Source: an uncultured beta proteobacterium
GTDB lineage: Bacteria > Pseudomonadota > Gammaproteobacteria > Burkholderiales > Burkholderiaceae_C
Direction: 5' to 3'
NCBI GenBank assembly: GCA_903876735.1
Contig: CAIRAW010000016.1
Coordinates: forward strand, 1-64,000
DNA: 64,000 nt
Made by a program: the position numbers and the translations under genes. Positions 55,399-63,983 of this stretch are shown here, in pieces. Numbering within the stretch: position 1 is the stretch's first letter; every line of letters begins with the position of its first letter. The notes under the pieces were generated by a model, which searched no databases, was not told the DNA's origin, and saw only the letters and a program-made list of their open reading frames with translations.

Positions 55399-55493
55399 CG
55401 TGGTGGCTGGGTCGGCACAACAAAGCTGCCGCAGATGCGCCCGCACCATCGAGGTTTGCGTTCACAAGGCCAAAGGGTATTCACCTATCAGCC

Positions 55494-55525
55494 ATGGTCT
55501 TACTTCTATTTACACTGGTAAGACC
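55494..55525. promoter_or_regulatory. GntR/FadR-type operator upstream of the quinone oxidoreductase gene
   Basis: TGGTAAGACCA at 55515-55525 fits TGGTnnnACCA, the site type of FadR/PdhR-class GntR regulators. With TGGTCTTAC at 55494-55502 it also forms a 9-base inverted repeat. The same site type lies before the GntR gene at the far end of this cluster. Confidence 0.65.
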
Positions 55526-55578
55526 ACCGCGCAGGGTGGTGCGCTTCAATCAAGCATCGACATCAACCGGAAGTAAAA

Positions 55579-56574
55579 ATGAATGCTGTAGAAATCATGT
55601 CTTTTGGCGGCCCTGAGGTTCTTCAAATGGGGACGCGACCGATGCCAGTGCCAGGCGCTGGCGAACTGCTGATTCACGTTTCGGCCAGCGGTGTGAACCG
55701 GCCGGACGTCTTGCAGCGCACCGGCAATTACCCGGTGCCGCCCGGCGCTTCAGACATCCCCGGTCTCGAAGTGGCGGGTGTTATCGAGCAGGGCGACGCG
55801 CAGGCGCTGGCGCTGGCCGGTCTCAAACTGGGAGACCGCGTTTGCGCCCTGGTCGCCGGTGGCGGCTATGCCGAACATTGTGTTGCGCCAATCGGCCAAT
55901 GCCTGCCGGTGCCAAAAGGTTTGAGCGACATCGAGGCAGCATCGCTGCCTGAGACCTTCTTCACGGTCTGGAGCAATGTGTTTGACCGCGCCCGTCTGCA
56001 AAAAGGCGAAACCCTTTTGATTCAGGGCGGCTCCAGCGGCATTGGCGTCACCGCCATCCAGATCGCAAAAGCCATGGGCGCGCAGGTGATCGTGACCGCC
56101 GGCAGTGATGAAAAATGTGCGGCATGCCTGGCGCTCGGTGCCGACCACGCGATCAACTACAAGACGCAGGATTTTGAGGCGGAGGTCAAGCGCTTGACCG
56201 TCGGCAACGGCGTGAATGTGATTCTGGACATGGTCGCCGGCAACTATGTGGCCAAGGAGATTGAGTGTCTGAGTGAGGATGGTCGACTGGTCATCATCGC
56301 GGTGCAGGGCGGCGCCAAGGCCGAGTTCAACGCCGGCGTGCTGATGCGGCGGCGCCTTGCTGTGACCGGATCAACCTTGCGGCCGCGGCCGATTGCCTTC
56401 AAGGCGGCCATCGCGCAGGCTTGCCTGAAAAATGTCTGGCCGGCGATCGAAAGCGGCCGTATCAAGCCGGTGATTCACAGCACCTTCGCAGCGAAGGACG
56501 CGGCCAAGGCGCACGCCTTGATGGAATCCAATCAGCACATCGGAAAGATTGTCCTGACCTGGGACCGGGCATAA
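55579..56574 (+). CDS. NAD(P)H quinone oxidoreductase (zinc-free MDR superfamily)
   Basis: Soluble MDR enzyme of 331 residues of the PIG3/QOR type: MNAVEIMSFGGPEVLQ, GVNRPDVLQRTGNYPVPPGAS and the NADPH motif LIQGGSSGIGVTAIQIAKAMGA. It lacks the catalytic zinc ligands. GGAAG precedes the ATG. It faces the minus-strand catabolic operon; its stop is 1 base from the SDR stop. An operator of the cluster regulator in its promoter suggests a shared function, possibly reduction of an unsaturated or quinone-like intermediate. Confidence 0.88.
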   Translation: MNAVEIMSFGGPEVLQMGTRPMPVPGAGELLIHVSASGVNRPDVLQRTGNYPVPPGASDIPGLEVAGVIEQGDAQALALAGLKLGDRVCALVAGGGYAEHCVAPIGQCLPVPKGLSDIEAASLPETFFTVWSNVFDRARLQKGETLLIQGGSSGIGVTAIQIAKAMGAQVIVTAGSDEKCAACLALGADHAINYKTQDFEAEVKRLTVGNGVNVILDMVAGNYVAKEIECLSEDGRLVIIAVQGGAKAEFNAGVLMRRRLAVTGSTLRPRPIAFKAAIAQACLKNVWPAIESGRIKPVIHSTFAAKDAAKAHALMESNQHIGKIVLTWDRA

Positions 56575-56575
56575 G

Positions 56576-57316
56576 CTAGCCTGCCATGTGCAGGCCGCCG
56601 TTGACGTGGATGACCTCGCCCGTGACAAAGCTTGCAGCATCGCTGCACAGGAAGGCGATCACCGAGGCTACTTCGCCTGGTTGACCGAGGCGCTTGAGCG
56701 GGGTCTGGGCGATTGAATCGGCGCCACGCAAGCGGATCAACTCCGTTGCCATCGGCGTGTCGATCACGCCGGGCGACACCGCATTGACCCGGACTTGCGG
56801 CGCGAGTTCACGCGCCAATGAGCGGGTCAGGCTGATCAGTGCGCCTTTGGACGCGCTGTAATGCGCGTTGTAAAAAGCACCCCGATGCGCAGCCATCGAA
56901 CTCAGGTTGACGATTGAACTGTTGTCCCGCAGCAGGGGAATGGCGCGTTTGCAGAGAAAGAAGACGCCGTCCAGATTGACACCCAAGGTCTCGCGCCATT
57001 GCCCGTCCGTCATCTCGCGCACCGGTTGCGCCCTGTAGATGCCGGCCGAGGGCACCAGGAAATCGATAGCCCCGAAAGCATCTTTTGCCAGTTGCACCAG
57101 ACGGTCACAGTCTTGCGGCAGCGAACTGTCCATCGTCAGGGTGACGATGCGATCGGCTGGCGCGGCCAGCGTCGCCACAAAATCGTCCAATCCGCTTCGG
57201 TTCAGATCGGCCAACACCAGGTTGGCACCCGCGGCGTAAAAAAGACGTGCCACCTCTCGGCCGATGCCGCCATTGGCGCCGGTCAGAACCAGCGTGCGGC
57301 CGTTGAAGTCAAACAT
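56576..57316 (-). CDS. Short-chain dehydrogenase/reductase, cluster SDR
   Basis: SDR of 246 residues: TLVLTGANGGIGREVARLFYAAG, PSAGIYRAQP, catalytic FYNAHYSASKGAL, and VSPGVIDTPMATE, ending FVTGEVIHVNGGLHMAG. This is the FabG-like classical type. It is the last gene of the minus-strand operon, 17 bases after the E2 gene, and the ATG has AGGGG upstream. Likely interconverts an alcohol and a ketone in the pathway; substrate unknown. Confidence 0.88.
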   Translation of the reverse strand: MFDFNGRTLVLTGANGGIGREVARLFYAAGANLVLADLNRSGLDDFVATLAAPADRIVTLTMDSSLPQDCDRLVQLAKDAFGAIDFLVPSAGIYRAQPVREMTDGQWRETLGVNLDGVFFLCKRAIPLLRDNSSIVNLSSMAAHRGAFYNAHYSASKGALISLTRSLARELAPQVRVNAVSPGVIDTPMATELIRLRGADSIAQTPLKRLGQPGEVASVIAFLCSDAASFVTGEVIHVNGGLHMAG

Positions 57317-57333
57317 GATGGATTGCCCCTGGG

Positions 57334-58473
57334 TTAAGTCAACAAGGAGAGCGGCGTCTCCAGCAGACGCCGGAACGCGCTGCACCAGGCGCCTGCCAGC
57401 GCACCATCGACCGCGCGATGGTCAACCGCCAGGGTGCAACGCATGACGTGGCCGACGGCGAGCTGACCGTCCTGCGCCACGGGCTGCTCCCGGATCGCGC
57501 CAACCGCCAGGATGGCGGCTTGCGGCGGATTGATGATGGCAGCGAATTCATCAACCCCGTGCATGCCGAGATTGCTGACGCTAAAGCTTCCACCCGTGAA
57601 CTCGTCGGCCCGAAGCTGCTTGTTGCGGGCGCGCTCGGAGAGCGCACTCATTTCGGCCGCGATGGCGGCAAGGCCCATGCCCGCCGCGTTGCGCAGGATG
57701 GGCGTAATCAGCCCCGCGTCGGTCGCGACCGCAACGGCAATATCGACCGAGTGGAATTGGCGCAGGGCCGCGTCTGTCCAGGCCACATTGACACCCGGCA
57801 CCTCGCGCAGCGCAAGCGCCGCCGCCCGCAGCACAAAGGTATTGACCGAAATCTTCTGTTCCCAGGCAGCATTGATCTGTGTCCGCAGGCGCATCAAGCG
57901 ATCCATGCGGCAATCGATCGAGAGGTAAAAATGCGGAACCGTTGCCTTGCTTTCCGTGAGTCTTCGTGCGATGGTGCGGCGCATATTCGTATGCGGCGAA
58001 TCGGTCCAGCTCGCAGCCACGCTTGGGGCGCCCGCTTCGATCACGCGCTGCACGTCCTGTTTGATGACGCGACCGTTCGGGCCGCTGCCGCGCACCTGCG
58101 CCAGATCAATGCCGTGCTGCTTCGCAAGCAGTCGGCCAACCGGGCTGGAAATGATGCGGTTTTCCGGCTTCGGCGCTGGCGCCTCGCGGATTCGGCTTGG
58201 CGCGCTGAGCGGGTCGGCGTCAGACTCGGTCTCGCCTGCCGCCAGGATGGTGGCGATGGCCGCGCCAACTTCCACCTCTGCGCCCTTGCGCACCAGCAGT
58301 TTGCCAAGAATTCCATCGCACTCGGCTGTCAGTTCGATGATCGCCTTTTCGGTTTCAATGTCCGCCAGGCTTTCGCCCTTGCGCACCGAATCGCCCTCTT
58401 GCCGGCTCCAGTTAACCAGTGTGGCGTGGGTGGCATTGGCCGATACCGCGGGCATGCGCAAAATAGTAGCCAT
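57334..58473 (-). CDS. Dihydrolipoamide acyltransferase (E2) of a second 2-oxoacid/acetoin-type dehydrogenase
   Basis: E2 protein of 379 residues with one lipoyl domain (lipoyl lysine K43 in DIETEKAIIEL), a peripheral-subunit-binding segment (SPVGRLLAKQHGIDLAQVRG near 110-130) and a catalytic acyltransferase domain with DHRAVDG (His near 352). Unlike AcoC it has the classical acyltransferase fold. It sits 11 bases after the fused E1 gene. No E3 gene is in the cluster, so a shared lipoamide dehydrogenase must serve it. Confidence 0.92.
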   Translation of the reverse strand: MATILRMPAVSANATHATLVNWSRQEGDSVRKGESLADIETEKAIIELTAECDGILGKLLVRKGAEVEVGAAIATILAAGETESDADPLSAPSRIREAPAPKPENRIISSPVGRLLAKQHGIDLAQVRGSGPNGRVIKQDVQRVIEAGAPSVAASWTDSPHTNMRRTIARRLTESKATVPHFYLSIDCRMDRLMRLRTQINAAWEQKISVNTFVLRAAALALREVPGVNVAWTDAALRQFHSVDIAVAVATDAGLITPILRNAAGMGLAAIAAEMSALSERARNKQLRADEFTGGSFSVSNLGMHGVDEFAAIINPPQAAILAVGAIREQPVAQDGQLAVGHVMRCTLAVDHRAVDGALAGAWCSAFRRLLETPLSLLT

Positions 58474-58484
58474 GGTTGAATCCT

Positions 58485-60674
58485 TTACAGGAGGCCTTTC
58501 TCATGCATGACCAGGCGCAGGCCCGCCGCCACCTCTTGCGTGCGGGCGCAGGCAGCGCGTTCAAGCACTTTGGAAATGCTGGGTGCCGCCTCGCCGCCCG
58601 TGACGCGCTGCACGGGTTGGTCCAGCCAGTCAAAAAAGCGGCGCTGGATTTCATCGGCCAACCAGGCGCCATAGGAGGTCCCGAGCGAGCCCTGCTCGGC
58701 AATCAGGACCACATTGGTCTTGCGGATGCTGGCCTCGATGGTCTGCCAGTCCATGCTGGCGCGGTCGAGCCAGCGCAGGTCGATCACTTCGGCGTCGATG
58801 CCAAGCTCCTCGACCGCTTCGAGTGAATGACCAACCATGGACAGGTAGGACAGGATGGTGACTTCCTTTCCGGCACGGCGCACGGCAGCGCTGCCCGGCG
58901 CAATCACAAAATCCAGATCGTCCACCGGTGCCAGCCCCGAACTGTTGTACAGATCGACGTGCTCGATCACCAGAACCGGATCCTGGCACCGAAGGGCCGC
59001 ATTCATCAGGCCGACATAGTCGAACGGGTTGGACGGCGCCACGATGCGCCAGCCCGGGCAGGTGGCAAAGATGCCGGCCGGGTCCATCGAGTGCTGCGAT
59101 CCGTAACCTGTGCCCATCGCCACCTTGGTGCGAAGCACCAGCGGTACCGCGTTGTCACCGCCAAACATGTGGCGTGCCTTGCCGATCTGGTTGAACAACT
59201 GGTCACCGGCCACCCACATGAAGTCCGGGTACATGAATTCAACGACCGGCTTGAAGCGGTGGTCCATCGCCACGCCGGCGCCCAAGCCGGCAAATGCACA
59301 TTCGCTGATCGGCGTGCCCAGCACGCGCTCCGGAAACCGGTCCTTGAGGCCGCGCGTCGCGCCGTTGGTGCCGCCCTTCAGACGGTGCACATCCTCGCCC
59401 ATGACGACGATGGACGCATCGGTCTCCATGCGCCTGTGCATGACATCAGCGACCACATCGATGAATTTCTTCTCCGTGCACCCGCCGGGCAAGCTCTGCT
59501 CATCCTGCGCCGGCGCGCCCTTGAACTCGCTCAGGTCGCCCCGAATGCCGACGTCGCGGAAATCCGGACTGGGCCACAGCTCCGGCCGGATGCGGCGCTG
59601 CCCTGGTTTGCCGGCCGGGTCTGCTTCCAGCAGTGCGCCCACTGCCCGCTGCATGGCAGCCTGGACGCTGGCGCGAAACGCCGCCACCTGCGCGGGCGTG
59701 ATGAGTTGGCGCTCCTGCATCCTGCGCGCCATCAGATCGAGCGGGTCACGCTGGCGCCAGGCGTCTTCTTCCGCCTTGCTGCGGTAGCCGAAGGCGCTGC
59801 CGGGAAACGGGCCATTCTGGTGGAAGAAGCGATAAACCCTGGCCTCGATCAGGGTGGGACCCTTGCCGGCGCGCATGTGCGCGAGCGCCTGTGCCATGGC
59901 CAGGTGCACCGCCAGCGGGTCCATGCCATCAACCGACCAGCTCGGTATGTTGAAAGCCTGGCCGCGCGCGGCCAGCCGCGGCTCGCCGGTCGCCTCGGCT
60001 ACCGTCGTCGAGACCGCGTAGCCATTGTTCTCGACAAAAAAGCACAGCGGCAGTTTCCAGGCCGACGCGAGGTTCATCGTTTCAAGGACCGAGCCGATAT
60101 TGATCGCACCGTCGCCAAAATACGTGATCGCCACCGCGTTCGTGCCGGCCTGCCGGTTGGCCCAGGCCGAACCGGCGGCCAGTGGCACACCGCCGCCAAC
60201 GATCGCGTTCGTTCCCAAGGCGCCTGCTTCCAGAAACTGGAGGTGCATGGAGCCGCCACGGCCCTTGCAGAATCCCTGCGCCAGACCGAGAATTTCTGCC
60301 AGCGTGCGCTGCAACATCGCCTGAATGTCTTCGGCAATGGGTTTCAAGGGACTGATGCCCTCTGGCGCAAGGTAGGCCAGCAGCTTGGCGACGAACTGGT
60401 GATGGCCGCGGTGCGATCCATTGACCTGGTCACTGGCCAGAAGCCCGACGATGGAGCCGGCGGCACCCCCCTCCTGGCCAATACTCGAATGCGCCGGACC
60501 GTGAACCAGACCTTCACCTGCCAGGTCAAGCACCGTTTCTTCGAAGGCGCGAATGATGTGCATGCTCGAAAACAGGGACGCCAGCAAGTCCGGGCTGGCG
60601 CTCTGCCAGTCCTGCTCGTCGGTGCTGAGCTCGACCCAGGGAGCCGTTGAATTCAGGGGCGTCAGTGTAGACAT
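58485..60674 (-). CDS. Fused E1 alpha-beta component of a 2-oxoacid/acetoin-type dehydrogenase
   Basis: A 729-residue thiamine-diphosphate enzyme carrying both E1 subunits in one chain. The alpha part has HRGHHQFVAKLLAYL, GRGGSMH and the cofactor motif GDGAINIG (187-194) with ENN at 215-217. The beta part begins near residue 400 (FIDVVADVMHRRMETDASIV) and contains MGEDV, GTPISECAFAGLGAGVAM and QLFNQIGKARHMFGG. Fusion ensures one-to-one stoichiometry. Whether it uses a 2-oxoacid or an acyloin (acetoin-like ketol) cannot be decided; the alpha part is closest in style to AcoA. Confidence 0.9.
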   Translation of the reverse strand: MSTLTPLNSTAPWVELSTDEQDWQSASPDLLASLFSSMHIIRAFEETVLDLAGEGLVHGPAHSSIGQEGGAAGSIVGLLASDQVNGSHRGHHQFVAKLLAYLAPEGISPLKPIAEDIQAMLQRTLAEILGLAQGFCKGRGGSMHLQFLEAGALGTNAIVGGGVPLAAGSAWANRQAGTNAVAITYFGDGAINIGSVLETMNLASAWKLPLCFFVENNGYAVSTTVAEATGEPRLAARGQAFNIPSWSVDGMDPLAVHLAMAQALAHMRAGKGPTLIEARVYRFFHQNGPFPGSAFGYRSKAEEDAWRQRDPLDLMARRMQERQLITPAQVAAFRASVQAAMQRAVGALLEADPAGKPGQRRIRPELWPSPDFRDVGIRGDLSEFKGAPAQDEQSLPGGCTEKKFIDVVADVMHRRMETDASIVVMGEDVHRLKGGTNGATRGLKDRFPERVLGTPISECAFAGLGAGVAMDHRFKPVVEFMYPDFMWVAGDQLFNQIGKARHMFGGDNAVPLVLRTKVAMGTGYGSQHSMDPAGIFATCPGWRIVAPSNPFDYVGLMNAALRCQDPVLVIEHVDLYNSSGLAPVDDLDFVIAPGSAAVRRAGKEVTILSYLSMVGHSLEAVEELGIDAEVIDLRWLDRASMDWQTIEASIRKTNVVLIAEQGSLGTSYGAWLADEIQRRFFDWLDQPVQRVTGGEAAPSISKVLERAACARTQEVAAGLRLVMHEKGLL

Positions 60675-60698
60675 GGCAGTGACATAGGTGTTGGTGAA

Positions 60699-62306
60699 TC
60701 AGGAGGCGTTCGGGCCGGCATCCTGCAGGATCAGATCAGCGCCACGTTCCGCGATCATCATCACGGCCGCATGCACATTGCCAGACACCATGGACGGGAT
60801 CACCGATGCATCGACCACGCGCAGACCCGCAAGACCCTTGAATCGCAGGCGGCAGTCGACAACCGCATCGGCGTCGGAGCCCATGCGACAGCTGCCGGTC
60901 GGATGGTAGATCGTCTGCCCATTCTCCCGGGCGAAATCGAGCCACTGCTCATCGCTCTGGACCTTGCTGCCCGGGCTCATTTCAAAATCGACGTAGCTGG
61001 CGAGTGCGGCTTGCCCCACGATGCGCCGGGCAATTTTCATTCCATCAACCAGCGTTTGCCGATCTTCAGGGGTGGTCAGGAAGTTCGGACGAATCGATGG
61101 ACCGGCGAGCGGGTCGGCCGACCGGATATGGATGCTGCCCTGCGAGGTCGGTCGTAACCCGGCCACGCCGATGGTCATGCCAGGCGTTTTGTCGAGCTTG
61201 CGCACCGCGGCGTTGGCGTAGCTTGCATGCACGAAGAAGTACTGGACATCGGGCGTGGCAAGTTCCGCACGCGTTTTGACAAAGCCATGCACCAGACCGG
61301 TTCCCAGCGTCAGAATGCCGGTGCGACGCGCAAAATACTGGATCGCCGCCAGTCCGACGCGCCAGCCCTGCGCCAGTTCGTTGAGGGTTTGGGTGTTCTT
61401 GACGCGCCAGTTCAGCCGGGTTGCGTAGTGATCAATGTAATTCTCTCCGACGCGCTTGGCGGCGTGAACGACGGGAATGCCCAGACTTTGCAGCAGCTCC
61501 GGATTGCCGATGCCGGACAGCTCCAGCACCTGCGGTGTTTGAACCGCGCCTGCGGCCATGATCACCTCGCGATGGGCGGCAACCGATACATCAAGCCCGT
61601 GCTGCCGATACCTCACACCGGTGCAACGCCCCGCCTCAACATTGACCTTGAGCACATGGGCGCCGGTTCGCACCGTCAGATTCTTGCGCTGGCGGGCCGG
61701 GTTCAGATAGCCATCGACCACGCTCCAGCGTTGCCCGCCTTTTTGTGTGGCCTGGTAATAGCCGAAGCCGTCTTGCTGTTCACCGTTGTAGTCGTCGGTC
61801 AGCGGCTGCCCATCCTGCACCGCCGCACGCAGCATTGCCTCTGCTATCGGAAAGCGCTCGCTCACCTTGGCAATGTGCATGGGGCCTGACTTGCCACGCT
61901 GGCTGCCGCCTTCCAGGCAGGTCTCCAGTTTTTTGAAATAAGGCGCGACATCCTGCGCCGACCAGCCGCTGGCACCGGCAGCGGCCCAGCGATCGAAGTC
62001 CTGCGGCTGTCCAATCACGTAGATCATGCCGTTGATCAGATTGGAGCCGCCCAGGCCCTTGCCGCGCGGAACCGAAATTGCGCGATCGTTCAAATAGGCC
62101 TCAGGTTCGGTCTGAAAGCGCCAGTTGTAGAGCGGGTCGTTCAGCAGCTTGGTAAAGCCCGCCGGGATGTTGATCCACATGCTCCTGGGTTCACCGCCGG
62201 CCTCCAGCATCAGCACGGTGTAACGGCCGTCTGCCGTCAAGCGGTTGGCAAGAATGCAGGCGGCTGTGCCGCCGCCAACGATCACATAGTCGAAGTGTTC
62301 CATCAT
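60699..62306 (-). CDS. GMC family oxidoreductase (choline/alcohol dehydrogenase-like)
   Basis: FAD-dependent alcohol oxidoreductase of 535 residues. The N-terminal motif FDYVIVGGGTAACILANRL, signature PRGKGLGGSNLINGMIYVIG, ELSGIGNPELLQSLGI and the C-terminal active-site region YHPTGSCRMGSD with DASVIPSMVSGNVHAAVMMI are complete. The ATG overlaps the AroE-like stop (ATGA). It probably oxidises a primary alcohol or polyol to an aldehyde at the start of the pathway. Confidence 0.92.
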   Translation of the reverse strand: MMEHFDYVIVGGGTAACILANRLTADGRYTVLMLEAGGEPRSMWINIPAGFTKLLNDPLYNWRFQTEPEAYLNDRAISVPRGKGLGGSNLINGMIYVIGQPQDFDRWAAAGASGWSAQDVAPYFKKLETCLEGGSQRGKSGPMHIAKVSERFPIAEAMLRAAVQDGQPLTDDYNGEQQDGFGYYQATQKGGQRWSVVDGYLNPARQRKNLTVRTGAHVLKVNVEAGRCTGVRYRQHGLDVSVAAHREVIMAAGAVQTPQVLELSGIGNPELLQSLGIPVVHAAKRVGENYIDHYATRLNWRVKNTQTLNELAQGWRVGLAAIQYFARRTGILTLGTGLVHGFVKTRAELATPDVQYFFVHASYANAAVRKLDKTPGMTIGVAGLRPTSQGSIHIRSADPLAGPSIRPNFLTTPEDRQTLVDGMKIARRIVGQAALASYVDFEMSPGSKVQSDEQWLDFARENGQTIYHPTGSCRMGSDADAVVDCRLRFKGLAGLRVVDASVIPSMVSGNVHAAVMMIAERGADLILQDAGPNAS

Positions 62307-63100
62307 TTTCCAATGCCCATGAAAGCGGCCATCAGCTCGATCTGGCATTCGAGCATAGGTGCGCCGTAGTGAATGCGACATCCTCTGGCTTGCGCCGCTG
62401 CCAGCAGCGGGGTCAGCGCAGGGCTCATGATGATCTCGGCAACAATCTGGTCTGGGCTCAGCCCCTCAACGTTCAGGGGCAGGGCATCCGTCGCGGCCAT
62501 GCCAAGCGAGGTCGCGTTGACGACCAGGTGGTTGCCGGCCGGATTCGCGCTGCCGAGCTTGAAGGCGACGTTCGGGAAGATGCCCGCCAGTCGGGAAATC
62601 ATGGCCTGCGCCTTGGCCGGGGTCCGGTTGTAAATCGTCAGCTGTTGAACGCCTGCTTGCGCCAGCGCGAAGGCGATGGCGTTTGCCGCACCACCGGCGC
62701 CTGAGAGAAAAACGTTCTTGCCGGCGAGCGTAATACCGTGTTTGTCCAGACCCGACACAAATCCCTTGCCGTCCAGGATGTCGCCGATCATGCGGCCGTC
62801 GGGCTCGCGCCGGATCACGTTGACGGCACCGACCAGCGCAGCCGCTTCGGTCAGCTCGTCGCAAAGCGGAACGATGGCCATCTTGTGCGGCACCGTGACC
62901 ACCAGGCCTCCGAAATTGAGCATGCCACGCAGTGCTGCCACGCACCCGGCCAGCGCGCTTGCCGGCACATGCATGGGAACCAGCACACCATCAAAGCCGC
63001 GCTGCGTCATCAGCCGGTTGATCGCCTGCGGTGTCTTGACCTGCTGGATCGGATCGGCAATCAGGGCGAACAGCTTGGTCTTACCGGTGATTTCATTCAT
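62303..63100 (-). CDS. Shikimate dehydrogenase-like (AroE-like) protein, non-canonical substrate site
   Basis: A 265-residue protein of the AroE superfamily, first gene of the minus-strand operon. The catalytic dyad is kept (K73 in TVPHK, D110 in GDILDGKGF) and the nucleotide motif SGAGGAANAIAFALAQAG is normal. The shikimate contacts differ: the usual SKSP motif is VKTP (V21, T23), and the usual NTD before the catalytic loop is ILD. It is therefore probably a catabolic dehydrogenase for another polyol or acid, not the biosynthetic AroE. Confidence 0.85.
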   Translation of the reverse strand: MNEITGKTKLFALIADPIQQVKTPQAINRLMTQRGFDGVLVPMHVPASALAGCVAALRGMLNFGGLVVTVPHKMAIVPLCDELTEAAALVGAVNVIRREPDGRMIGDILDGKGFVSGLDKHGITLAGKNVFLSGAGGAANAIAFALAQAGVQQLTIYNRTPAKAQAMISRLAGIFPNVAFKLGSANPAGNHLVVNATSLGMAATDALPLNVEGLSPDQIVAEIIMSPALTPLLAAAQARGCRIHYGAPMLECQIELMAAFMGIGK

Positions 63101-63152
63101 GATTTTTAGTTGGGGCAGAAAATTCCGATTGCTTGGCTTGGGCCGGCCATTG

Positions 63153-63184
63153 TGGTAATACCAGTATATTGGGTGGACTTACCA
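63153..63184. promoter_or_regulatory. GntR-type operators in the aroE-like / gntR divergent promoter
   Basis: TGGTAATACCA (63153-63163) is a perfect TGGTnnnACCA site. TGGACTTACCA (63174-63184) matches it with one change. The two are 21 bases apart, two helical turns, between the divergent operon and the regulator gene, as expected for autoregulation plus operon control. Confidence 0.7.
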
Positions 63185-63272
63185 TTTCGATGGGGAATTA
63201 CCCTTAAGTCGGGAAAAGCCGCAATTTGTTGCTTATCATTGCTCCTACGTTCCCCGCACAGAATTGATTGCC

Positions 63273-63983
63273 ATGATTACCAGTTCACCCCTGTCTATTC
63301 AACTGCCCGAAGAGACTGCCAATCGGATCAGGCAACTGATTCAGGAGTGCAAGCTTGTTCCGGGTGACCGACTGCCCAGCGAGCGTGATCTGTGTGCCAG
63401 GTTCTCGGTCAGCCGTCCAGTGGTCCGCGAGGCCTTGTCCCGTCTGAATTCCGAGGGTCTCGTTTTGATCAAGCGTGGCGTCGGTGTCTACGTCAGTGAA
63501 CGTGATCCGCGCGGCGCATTCAGGATTGAGGATTTCGCCATCGAGGAAAAAATTTCGATCACGCAAGTGATGGAACTGATTTCAACGGTCGAGGTCGCCG
63601 CGACACGACTGGCTGCCACGCGCCGCAGCAGCGAGGACCTCAAGCAGATGCGCAAATGCCTGCTCGGAATGGAATATGCCATTGCCAGCGATCGCCTGGG
63701 CGACGAAGAAGACTATGAATTTCACCAGGCGATTGTCCTGGCAACGCAGAACCCTTATTTCGAGTCCCTGAGCCAGCATCTCGAACACACGGCGCGCCGC
63801 ATGATCCGTGCCCTGCGCAGCAACACCAAGACCCGCCACAAGAATCAGATCGATGCGGTGCAGGCCGAGCACCAGGCCATCTTCAACGCCATCAACAAGG
63901 GCGATCCGGTGGCCGCAGAAGAAGCGGCGCGCAAGCACCTCGACAACGCCGAGAAGCGCCTGACGAAATACCGCAGGACCTGA
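63273..63983 (+). CDS. GntR family (FadR subfamily) transcriptional regulator
   Basis: Regulator of about 236 residues. The winged HTH, IRQLIQECKLVPGDRLPSER then DLCARFSVSRPVVREALSRL, is typical; the FCD ligand domain (about 90-230) has the metal/ligand His pattern with EDYEFHQAIVLATQNPYF and AEHQAIFNAINKGDPVAAEE. It is divergent from the AroE-like/GMC/E1/E2 operon and most likely represses it until a pathway metabolite binds. ATG start giving MITSSPLSIQLPEE; ribosome site weak. Confidence 0.9.
   Translation: MITSSPLSIQLPEETANRIRQLIQECKLVPGDRLPSERDLCARFSVSRPVVREALSRLNSEGLVLIKRGVGVYVSERDPRGAFRIEDFAIEEKISITQVMELISTVEVAATRLAATRRSSEDLKQMRKCLLGMEYAIASDRLGDEEDYEFHQAIVLATQNPYFESLSQHLEHTARRMIRALRSNTKTRHKNQIDAVQAEHQAIFNAINKGDPVAAEEAARKHLDNAEKRLTKYRRT

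Noticed and set aside
58827-60650. Plus-strand frame of 607 codons opposite the fused E1 gene
   Set aside because: No domain is recognisable and the minus strand has perfect thiamine-diphosphate motifs, so this is an antisense shadow.
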